From positions 1-5,558 of the forward strand of contig JAOTUP010000163.1 of NCBI GenBank assembly GCA_029863825.1: a stretch of DNA of 5,558 bases, written 5' to 3'. Each line of letters starts with the position of its first letter. Within the stretch, counting starts at the first letter, position 1. Origin of the DNA: Acidobacteriota bacterium (GTDB taxonomy: Bacteria; Acidobacteriota; Thermoanaerobaculia; Multivoradales; JAHEKO01). Made by a program: the position numbers and the translations under genes. Of this stretch, positions 1 through 5,558 are shown one piece after another. The notes below the pieces were generated by a model, which was not told the origin of the DNA, ran no database searches, and saw only the letters and a list, made by a program, of their open reading frames with translations.

Positions 1-729
1 GTCAACGGCGCGTCCGATGCCGCCAAGGCGGTTCGCCAGCGCTACAAGGACGGAGCCGACTTGATCAAGATCACCGCCACCGGCGGCGTCTTGAGTGTCG
101 CCAAGAGTGGACTCAATCCACAGTTTTCAGATGACGAGCTCGCGGCGGTCATCCGCACCGCAGCCGACTACGGATTTCACGTTGCCGCTCACGCCCATGG
201 CAGCGAAGGCATGAAGCGCGCCATTCGCGCCGGCGTTCATTCGATCGAACACGGGACCTATCTCGACGACGAGGCGATGGCGCTGATGAAAGAGCGTGGA
301 ACGTACTATGTTCCGACCATCATGGCCGGCAAATGGGTGGCGGAGAAATCACAGATCGACGGCTACTTTCCGGAGCTGGTGCGACCGAAAGCGGCCGCCA
401 TCGGTCCCCAGATTCGAGACACATTCGCCAAGGCCTACCAGTCAGGGGTCACTATCGCCTTCGGTACCGACTCCGGCGTCTCGGCTCATGGCGACAACGC
501 GCAGGAGTTCGCGCTGATGGTCGCCGGCGGCATGCCGCCGATGGATGCGATCCGATCAGCGACCATGACTGCCGCCGAGCTGCTGGGCATCGAGGATCGC
601 CTGGGCTCCATCGAGCCGGGCAAGCTCGCCGACCTGGTCGCCGTACTCGGCGATCCGCTGGCCGATATCAGTATTCTGGAGAGCGTCTCGTTCGTCATGA
701 AGGAAGGTGTCGTGTTTACACGACACTAG
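1..729 (+). CDS. Metal-dependent amidohydrolase, C-terminal part (5' end outside the window)
   Basis: This is the last 242 codons of an amidohydrolase-superfamily enzyme of the imidazolonepropionase-like / Xaa-Pro dipeptidase-like group, and its start lies before base 1. Counting from base 1, the visible metal-site residues are Lys23 in ADLIKITATGG (the probable carboxylated lysine), His64/His66 in the HAHG motif, His84 in SIEHG, and Asp157 in FGTDSG. The usual first HxH metal motif must lie upstream. The tail (ATMTAAELLGIEDRLGSIEPGKLADLV) is the classic return to the small beta-sandwich domain that ends these enzymes. Family members hydrolyse amide bonds in dipeptides, N-acyl amino acids or cyclic amides, often in the periplasm. 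The substrate cannot be read from this fragment, and neither can a signal peptide. The TAG stop is at 727-729, and a strong hairpin follows 6 bases later, so the gene is probably transcribed separately from glgC. The superfamily assignment is secure; the substrate is unknown. Confidence 0.93.
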   Translation, partial: VNGASDAAKAVRQRYKDGADLIKITATGGVLSVAKSGLNPQFSDDELAAVIRTAADYGFHVAAHAHGSEGMKRAIRAGVHSIEHGTYLDDEAMALMKERGTYYVPTIMAGKWVAEKSQIDGYFPELVRPKAAAIGPQIRDTFAKAYQSGVTIAFGTDSGVSAHGDNAQEFALMVAGGMPPMDAIRSATMTAAELLGIEDRLGSIEPGKLADLVAVLGDPLADISILESVSFVMKEGVVFTRH

Positions 730-735
730 GTGACA

Positions 736-756
736 GTGCCCAACGCGGCTGGGCAC
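736..756 (+). terminator. Terminator-like hairpin after the amidohydrolase gene
   Basis: A perfect 7-bp inverted repeat, GTGCCCA (736-742) and TGGGCAC (750-756), encloses a 7-base loop and begins 6 bases after the stop codon. No T-run follows (next bases CTCGCTCATC), so it is not a textbook intrinsic terminator. It could act as a transcript 3'-end stabiliser or a pause site. Confidence 0.45.
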
Positions 757-788
757 CTCGCTCATCCCCAGGAGCCGCTCATCGGACG

Positions 789-812
789 AGCCCGGACCGG
801 CATTCTCGGGCT
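789..812 (+). repeat. Small inverted repeat in the glgC leader
   Basis: AGCCCG (789-794) and CGGGCT (807-812) can form a 6-bp stem with a 12-base loop, 50 bases before the glgC start. It lies in the 133-base gap between the amidohydrolase and glgC. It may be a second part of the upstream terminator region or a structured 5' leader. I could not pick out a convincing sigma-70 promoter in this gap. Confidence 0.25.
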
Positions 813-852
813 AACATTGGACGACCGGGGAAACCAGCTCGCCGCGAGACGC

Positions 853-862
853 AGAAGGGAGA
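853..862 (+). promoter_or_regulatory. Ribosome binding site of glgC
   Basis: The purine-rich stretch AGAAGGGAGA ends directly against the ATG at 863, which is too close for good Shine-Dalgarno use of that codon. The in-frame GTG at 869 lies 6 bases after the stretch, at near-ideal spacing. The site therefore favours the GTG, which would shorten the protein by two residues. Confidence 0.55.
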
Positions 863-2104
863 ATGGCAGTGACTCAATTCAACGTCCTCGGCATGGTCCT
901 GGCGGGTGGCGAAGGCCGCAGACTCCTGCCGCTGACTCAGGAGCGGACAAAACCGGCGGTGCCATTCGGTGGCCAGTACCGCCTCATCGACTTCGTGCTG
1001 TCGAACCTGGTCAATGCCGGACTGCGCAAGGTCGTCGTCCTGACCCAGTACCGAAGCCACAGTCTCGACCGGCACCTGGCCCAGACCTGGCGCCTGTCGC
1101 CGCTCCTCGGAAACTATGTGGTCACGGTACCGGCGCAGATGCGCACCGGCAGGCACTGGTTCGCCGGCTCCGCGGATGCGATCTATCAGAACCTCAACAT
1201 CCTCGGAGACGAGAGGCCCGACATCGTTGCGGTGTTCGGTGCCGATCACATCTACCGCATGGATATCGAGCAGATGCTGAGGCATCACATCGACACCGGG
1301 GCGGGCGTGACCATCGCCGGAATTCCCGTGCCGATCGAAGAAGCCGGCGCCTTCGGCATCATCGATGCCGATGCGGACGGTCGCATTCTCTCCTTTCTCG
1401 AAAAGCCCAGCGCCCCACCGGCGATGCCGGGCGACCCGGCACGAGCATATGCCTCGATGGGCAACTACATGTTCGATGCCGACGTTCTTCGCCAGGCAGT
1501 GACGCAAGACGCCGAGAACGAAGACTCGGCCCACGACATGGGCGGCAACATCATCCCGATGCTGGTGGCAGCGGGCGAGGCAAGAGTGTACGACTTCGGT
1601 CGTAACGAGGTTCCGGGCCAGAACGAACGCGAACGGGGATACTGGCGAGACGTCGGCTCGCTCGATGCCTATCATCAAGCCAGCATGGATCTCACGTCGG
1701 CTGACCCGACGTTCGACCTCTACAACCCGCGCTGGCCGCTTCTCACCTGGCACTTTCCATACCCGCCCGCCAAATTCGTCCATGAAGAGGGTGCCCGAAG
1801 CGGCCGCGCTCTCAATTCGATCGTCGCCGGCGGGGTGATTGTGTCGGGCGGCACCGTCCGTCGCTCGGTCCTGTCGACGCAAGTACGCATCAACTCGTTC
1901 TCGACCGTCGAGGACAGCGTGATTCTCGACAACGTCGACATCGGCCGCGGAGCCGTCGTTCGGCGAGCGATCATCGACAAGAACGTGAAGGTCCCGGCCG
2001 GGGCGCAGATCGGCGTCGATGTGGATCGCGATCGAGAGCGTTTCACGGTCTCCGAAGGCGGCATCGTAGCCGTCGCCAAGGGAACCGTCATCGAGTCGCC
2101 CTGA
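863..2104 (+). CDS. glgC: Glucose-1-phosphate adenylyltransferase (ADP-glucose pyrophosphorylase)
   Basis: This cytosolic enzyme makes ADP-glucose from ATP and glucose-1-phosphate, the committed and usually allosterically controlled step of bacterial glycogen synthesis. The 413-residue length is normal for GlgC. The N-terminal nucleotidyltransferase domain (about residues 8-275) carries LAGGEGRRLLPLT (13-25), KPAVPFGGQYRLIDF (30-44) and FGADHIYRMD (125-134), with Asp128 as the probable catalytic metal-binding aspartate. It also has FLEKP with Lys181 at the glucose-1-phosphate-binding position, and YWRDVGSLDAY (260-270). The C-terminal part (about 300-413) is the left-handed beta-helix, with hexapeptide-like repeats such as SVILDNVDIGRGAVVRRAII. 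Compared from memory with E. coli GlgC, the fructose-1,6-bisphosphate lysine (K39) is replaced by Glu27 and the ATP-site Tyr114 by Phe100, so its activator preference may differ. The true start may be the GTG at 869. No other glycogen gene lies in the window. Confidence 0.97.
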   Translation: MAVTQFNVLGMVLAGGEGRRLLPLTQERTKPAVPFGGQYRLIDFVLSNLVNAGLRKVVVLTQYRSHSLDRHLAQTWRLSPLLGNYVVTVPAQMRTGRHWFAGSADAIYQNLNILGDERPDIVAVFGADHIYRMDIEQMLRHHIDTGAGVTIAGIPVPIEEAGAFGIIDADADGRILSFLEKPSAPPAMPGDPARAYASMGNYMFDADVLRQAVTQDAENEDSAHDMGGNIIPMLVAAGEARVYDFGRNEVPGQNERERGYWRDVGSLDAYHQASMDLTSADPTFDLYNPRWPLLTWHFPYPPAKFVHEEGARSGRALNSIVAGGVIVSGGTVRRSVLSTQVRINSFSTVEDSVILDNVDIGRGAVVRRAIIDKNVKVPAGAQIGVDVDRDRERFTVSEGGIVAVAKGTVIESP

Positions 2105-2107
2105 GCC

Positions 2108-2147
2108 TGCGACAGCGCCGAGCGCGGAGCCTCCGACCTGTGTCGCA
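2108..2147 (+). repeat. Inverted repeat just after glgC
   Basis: TGCGACA (2108-2114) pairs with TGTCGCA (2141-2147) as a 7-bp stem. The 26-base interior contains a smaller GCGC/GCGC hairpin (2115-2118 with 2122-2125). It starts 4 bases after the glgC stop. No T-run follows directly; the first T-rich stretch (GTTTTCG) is about 25 bases on. It could mark the glgC transcript end but is not a canonical terminator. Confidence 0.3.
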
Positions 2148-2286
2148 CACGTGGACATCATCTTGCGTGCAGTTTTCGTTACCGCTGGAACGACTCGTCA
2201 TTTCATTCGCCAGCTCGGGACTCGCTCGCAGATGCACCGCAAGCTCCCTCGCATCGTGTGCGGACGATACGGCAGGACGAAAGGAG

Positions 2287-2303
2287 CCGGCGACAGCCGC
2301 CGG
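2287..2303 (-). terminator. Possible weak terminator of the propeller-Omp85 gene
   Basis: A 6-bp all-G/C stem, CCGGCG (2287-2292) with CGCCGG (2298-2303) around a 5-base loop, lies 26 bases beyond the minus-strand stop codon. Read on the minus strand, it is followed by CTCCTTTCGTC, a poor T-run. Position and stem fit a terminator; the tail does not fit well. Confidence 0.35.
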
Positions 2304-2329
2304 ACCACTGGAACCGCAACGCACGCAGG

Positions 2330-5329
2330 TTAGAGTGTCTGCTTTGTTTCCACCAGGAACTGGACACCGTCGATCGAGTCGTCGCCATCCAGAGGGAACG
2401 CGATGTCGAAGTGCAGGACGCTCTTGCCGCTCGAACGGCTCGAGCTCAGCCGCAATCCGACACCGATGTCTTTGAGCACGCCCAGGTCGTCACCGATCCC
2501 GTTGTCAGCGAACCACGCGCGACCCGCGTCGAAGAACACTGCAGCGCCGACGTTGGCGAGCTTGAAGAGCTCCAGATCGCTGAAGAACCTCTGTTCGAAG
2601 GTCACCAGGAATCGCCGATCGCCATTTTGATAGCGCAACGGGTAACCCCTTAGCCCACTGTCACCGCCGAGAAGGAGCTGCTTCTCGGGATCGAGGTCTT
2701 CGACGAACGCGGCCTCGAGCTTAGCGAAGAGGGCGTGCTTGCCGAAGTTGCGCCAGAAGAGACGCGCCGATCCACCGACCACCACGGTCTCGAAGTCACC
2801 ACTCCCCCACCGGGCGCCGCCATTGGTCGACGCAAATACCAGCGTCGACTCGCTCGGGCGAAACCCGGTTCCGGCCGTGAATCCCATCACCGCGAGATCG
2901 TCGTCACCGCCGAAGTTCGGCGACGACCAGCCCAGGCGAGCCTGGAATCTGCTGCCCAGGTTGATGTCTTCGGTGCGGGCGATGCGATTCAGATCGCGCG
3001 CCTCGACAAAGCGATCCTGGATGAGCTCGAAGTCCACCCATGGGTAGGAGAGCGTGCGGTCCGGAGGCAACAGAACGTCCTCGGCACGGCCGGGAGACTG
3101 GGAGAACGTGTCGCCGATATAGGTGTATCCAAGCTTCCAGCGCGATGCGGATCCCTCCCGCAGCCCCTGTGAAAACCCCCAATACGCCTCGAAAACCTCG
3201 ATTTCGTGACGAAAGTCACTGGTGAGCTGGCCAAGATTGAAGATAGGGTCGACGCGATCCTCGAGCAGAACGCTCATGCCAAAGGTGCGGCGCGCGTCGA
3301 GCGCATAGAACGGTCGCCTCAGGTGAAGCAGCTGGCGGTCGCCGTCGCTGTTGTCAGCCAACTTGATTTCGATTTCTCCGCGCGTCCCGAACAGGTTCGT
3401 GTCCAGGTAGCTGATTTCCGATGACGTTCGGTCGATATCCGTCGTGTGGCTAGCGCCGATCTTGCGGCCAAGCCCCAGGAAGTTGTCGTCTTCGAGCTTG
3501 AAATCGACTTCGTTCTCGCCTCCTGCGCGCGAGAAGCCGACACCACCCTGCAGGGTCCAGACGTCTCGCGTCGCCACCTCGATATCGACAACACCGTCCT
3601 CGCACCTCACCGGTCGAATCTCCGCGTCGTAGAGGTAACGCCTTGTCCGCAACTGGCGTTCCGACTCCTCCAGCAAGCGAGCCGAGTAGCTATCGCCAGG
3701 AGCGAAAAGAAGTTGCTCACGAATTACCCAGTCGCGGGTCCTCGGATGCAGCCGGTTCACCAGTCGAAAGATCCTTCGGTTCTCACTCGGATCGCTCTCA
3801 TCGAAAATATCGGCGACCTTGATCGTGACCTCGCCGATACGGGCTTCTACTTTCTCGAGCGACGCCATATCCAAGCGCATACTCGTCTCGACGTCGGCAT
3901 CCGGCGGCGCCGGGTGCTCGGCGTCCACACTCGCGTTGGCAGACGGCGCGCTGGCCCGCGACTCATTCAGGGAAGCCTCGGCGGTGGGAAACTCCGCAGT
4001 GGCCTCGGACGAGGAGGGCCGACGAAAGACTCTGAGCATGCTGGGTGGCGGATACGGTGGCCGTCGCGGTCGATCCCGATTCATTGGCAGGGTCTCCCAC
4101 CGCAGAAAGTACTCGCCCTGCCGGTCGAACACCGGATCTCGCACCTCCATGCCGGCAAAGTCCGACTCCACCTGGTTGATCTGCCGCAGGACGTCGGGTT
4201 CCTCCAGCATGGCAACGGGTCGCAGCGTCTCTTCATCCAGAATCCAAACACCGCGACCGACCGCTACATGATCGAAGCTCTGCGTCAGGCGTCCCTGGGC
4301 GTCGAGGCCGATCGGGTTGACCGCAATGTCCCATGCAAGAGCACCCGTGCGCTCGAGATCCCGGCGATATCGCCAATCGCTGGTTTGGTAGGTACGCCAC
4401 TCGTCGCCCTCGTAGCGCGCGTTGAACCACTGGCTGAAACCGTCCGGCCCGAACTTGCAGTAGCTCACGATCGGACGCCCGGTACGATCCCAGTCAACGC
4501 CGAAAGCTATGGCCACCAGGCCACCCCCCGATTGCACCCGATCGACGACGACGCCGCTCGTGCGCGGTGTCAACGGCAGCGTCAGCGGCTCACCGCTCAC
4601 CGTCTCCCAATGAACGAGGTCCCGACTTCGAGCGTACGACAGGTCGTGATTGGTGCTGCCGAGCGGCGTGTCTCGCCACATCCAGACGAGATGGAAGTAC
4701 CCGTCTGGCCCCACCACGGGTCCGCTGAGATAAGCGCTCATCTCGCCTCGACCGTCGAAGAGCTCTCGGTTCAACGCTCTCGACCACGTCTTCGACCCGG
4801 CGTCATACCGGTTGAGGACGCGTAACCCCGCGCCGCTCCTCCCGTGGCGGTACTGAAAATACAGACACCCGTCGCCGCCCCTGAGAAACTGCGGATAGGT
4901 CACTTTTCTCTCCAGGCTGCCCACCATCTTCGACCTCTCGAGAGTCGAAATGTCGTGCGGAGCGAGCGAGCGGAAATACAGCAGCCGATCCCCGTGCATG
5001 TTGCCGCTGACGTGCACGTACCCTTCGCAATCGAGCTCGAGCGCGATCCCATTGTGGCTGTCCCATTCGACTCTCGCAGGCAACGTTGTAAACACCCACT
5101 CCGCCGAATCGAGAAGGCGCTGACCAACGGTCATTCGACGCTCGGAATCGTAGAACGCCACGTACTGGTACTCGCCGGAGGTTGCAATCGCAAAACCGAC
5201 CGGGTGACCGGCCCAGACCGGCGCCACGTCGATGCCTTGCAGCTTCTCTCCGGTATCGCCTCCGAACCCGTGCCACGGGCTACCAAACGCCAAGAGCGCG
5301 ATCGTCAGGATCGTCCTTGGAAGCCGCAT
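2330..5329 (-). CDS. BNR_4 beta-propeller fused to POTRA and Omp85 outer-membrane barrel (type Vd-like autotransporter)
   Basis: One unbroken frame of 999 residues, counted from the ATG at 5329. Residues 1 to about 24 (MRLPRTILTIALLAFG...) look like a Sec signal peptide. Residues about 34-436 form a BNR_4-type beta-propeller as in ulvan lyases PL24/PL25, with DSHN (His92), NMHGD (His112), TYPQF (Tyr145), YRHGRSGAG (Arg161) and a closing FLRWETLPMNRD. Residues about 437-489 are an Ala/Ser/Glu/Pro-rich linker. Residues about 492-589 are one POTRA domain (RLVNRLHPRTRDWVIREQLL, then RYLYDAEIRPV). Residues about 590-999 are an Omp85/TamA-like barrel with DNFLGLGRKIG near its start, the L6 signature GLRGYP (892-897), FFDAGRAW and a final FDIAFPL strand region. 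The last residue is Leu, not the usual aromatic. Family knowledge predicts outer-membrane insertion by BAM. By analogy with PlpD I infer that the propeller is exported or displayed. Upstream ATG at 5341 and GTG at 5350 are alternative starts. The frame stays open upstream to 5512, but there it gives Arg/Cys-rich sequence overlapping the preceding gene. Enzymatic activity is unproven. Confidence 0.85.
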   Translation of the reverse strand: MRLPRTILTIALLAFGSPWHGFGGDTGEKLQGIDVAPVWAGHPVGFAIATSGEYQYVAFYDSERRMTVGQRLLDSAEWVFTTLPARVEWDSHNGIALELDCEGYVHVSGNMHGDRLLYFRSLAPHDISTLERSKMVGSLERKVTYPQFLRGGDGCLYFQYRHGRSGAGLRVLNRYDAGSKTWSRALNRELFDGRGEMSAYLSGPVVGPDGYFHLVWMWRDTPLGSTNHDLSYARSRDLVHWETVSGEPLTLPLTPRTSGVVVDRVQSGGGLVAIAFGVDWDRTGRPIVSYCKFGPDGFSQWFNARYEGDEWRTYQTSDWRYRRDLERTGALAWDIAVNPIGLDAQGRLTQSFDHVAVGRGVWILDEETLRPVAMLEEPDVLRQINQVESDFAGMEVRDPVFDRQGEYFLRWETLPMNRDRPRRPPYPPPSMLRVFRRPSSSEATAEFPTAEASLNESRASAPSANASVDAEHPAPPDADVETSMRLDMASLEKVEARIGEVTIKVADIFDESDPSENRRIFRLVNRLHPRTRDWVIREQLLFAPGDSYSARLLEESERQLRTRRYLYDAEIRPVRCEDGVVDIEVATRDVWTLQGGVGFSRAGGENEVDFKLEDDNFLGLGRKIGASHTTDIDRTSSEISYLDTNLFGTRGEIEIKLADNSDGDRQLLHLRRPFYALDARRTFGMSVLLEDRVDPIFNLGQLTSDFRHEIEVFEAYWGFSQGLREGSASRWKLGYTYIGDTFSQSPGRAEDVLLPPDRTLSYPWVDFELIQDRFVEARDLNRIARTEDINLGSRFQARLGWSSPNFGGDDDLAVMGFTAGTGFRPSESTLVFASTNGGARWGSGDFETVVVGGSARLFWRNFGKHALFAKLEAAFVEDLDPEKQLLLGGDSGLRGYPLRYQNGDRRFLVTFEQRFFSDLELFKLANVGAAVFFDAGRAWFADNGIGDDLGVLKDIGVGLRLSSSRSSGKSVLHFDIAFPLDGDDSIDGVQFLVETKQTL

Positions 5330-5341
5330 GCTCGGCGTCAT

Positions 5342-5346
5342 CCTCC
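5342..5346 (-). promoter_or_regulatory. Shine-Dalgarno for the propeller-Omp85 gene
   Basis: GGAGG on the minus strand sits directly against the ATG at 5341 and 12 bases before the ATG at 5329. Zero spacing excludes normal use for 5341, so the site supports 5329 although its spacing is long. A weaker GGGAG (5364-5360) lies 9 bases before the GTG at 5350. All three starts keep the same signal peptide core. Confidence 0.45.
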
Positions 5347-5375
5347 ACACCGAGGGCGTCTCCCGAGTATTCGTT

Positions 5376-5558
5376 TCACCACCTGCCCTCGACCTCGTAC
5401 ACACGAACGACCGGCACTTCCAGCGAATCCGACATCGCCGGCAATCCGGCGAATGGACTGCGACGAACGGCCGAAGAGCGAAAAACCTCTGTGATTCCCT
5501 CCAGCGCGGCATAGCTCGTGCCGAAGAGCTCGATCTCGCCCGTACCGATCCAGCCGAG
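5376..5558 (-). CDS. Unidentified protein, C-terminal 60 residues (5' end outside the window)
   Basis: On the minus strand the frame entering at 5558 stays open for 60 codons to a TGA at 5378-5376. The peptide has balanced, protein-like composition (GTGEIELFGTSYAALEGI near its start, PVVRVYEVEGRW at its end). The frame of the downstream gene over the same bases is instead an Arg/Cys-rich string typical of non-coding reading. The stop lies 46 bases before the ATG at 5329 (34 before 5341), so this gene probably precedes the propeller-Omp85 gene in one operon. I do not recognise the family from this tail: it has no catalytic motif and no obvious membrane segment. Confidence 0.6.
   Translation of the reverse strand, partial: LGWIGTGEIELFGTSYAALEGITEVFRSSAVRRSPFAGLPAMSDSLEVPVVRVYEVEGRW

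Larger units (their letters stand above)
2105..2329. other. Convergent intergenic region, no gene seen
   Basis: These 225 bases separate the 3' ends of glgC (plus strand) and the propeller-Omp85 gene (minus strand). Open frames here are short and have no recognisable protein character. The region holds two inverted repeats (listed separately) that could help end the two converging transcripts. I see no promoter, tRNA or repeat array. Confidence 0.7.

Noticed and set aside
812..823. TAACAT and TTGGAC as promoter elements for glgC
   Set aside because: They are adjacent and in the wrong order for a -35/-10 pair, and no partner box with 16-18 base spacing is visible.
779..2161. A 460-codon open frame on the minus strand covering glgC
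   Set aside because: It lies almost exactly opposite glgC, its translation is low-information and rich in Arg, Asp, His and Val, and it matches no family I know. Long antisense frames are expected opposite GC-rich genes.
2140..2475. Small plus-strand frame across the convergent intergenic region
   Set aside because: It runs into the 3' end of the opposite-strand gene, its composition is Ser/Arg-rich, and no ribosome binding site precedes it.
3446..4825. A 459-codon open frame on the plus strand inside the propeller-barrel gene
   Set aside because: It is antisense to a gene with clear domain content, its translation is Arg/Pro/His-rich without motifs, and it spans several unrelated domains of the true gene. 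It is a shadow of GC-rich codon use.
5330..5512. N-terminal extension of the propeller-barrel protein to an ATG at 5512
   Set aside because: The extra residues are Arg/Cys-rich, they would bury the signal peptide about 60 residues in, and the bases are better explained by the end of the upstream gene.

Overview
The window is GC-rich bacterial DNA from a Gram-negative organism. The strongest evidence for this is a POTRA-plus-Omp85 outer-membrane barrel on the minus strand. The gene mix suggests a proteobacterium, possibly a gammaproteobacterium, but that placement is a weak inference. The amidohydrolase is of a widespread periplasmic/secreted type. The GlgC resembles the form common in Actinobacteria and some proteobacteria more than the enteric form.

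Layout on the plus strand: the C-terminal 242 residues of a metal-dependent amidohydrolase (1-729) are followed by a 133-base gap holding a terminator-like hairpin. A complete glgC follows (863 or 869 to 2104), encoding glucose-1-phosphate adenylyltransferase. A 225-base convergent intergenic stretch (2105-2329) holds two inverted repeats and no gene.

Layout on the minus strand: the last 60 codons of an unidentified gene (5558-5376) are followed, after a short gap, by one long uninterrupted gene (5329-2330, about 999 residues). The two are spaced like an operon. The long gene is the highlight. A signal peptide leads into a BNR_4-type beta-propeller of the kind seen in ulvan lyases of families PL24/PL25, then a low-complexity Ala/Ser/Pro linker, one POTRA domain and an Omp85/TamA-like 16-strand-type barrel. 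The order passenger, POTRA, barrel is that of type Vd autotransporters (patatin-like PlpD), but with a possible polysaccharide-active propeller in place of the lipase.

The plus-strand genes concern peptide or amide hydrolysis and glycogen synthesis. The minus-strand unit looks like a separate outer-membrane module, perhaps for surface display or secretion of a carbohydrate-binding or carbohydrate-cleaving domain. I see no mobile elements, CRISPR arrays, tRNA or rRNA genes.
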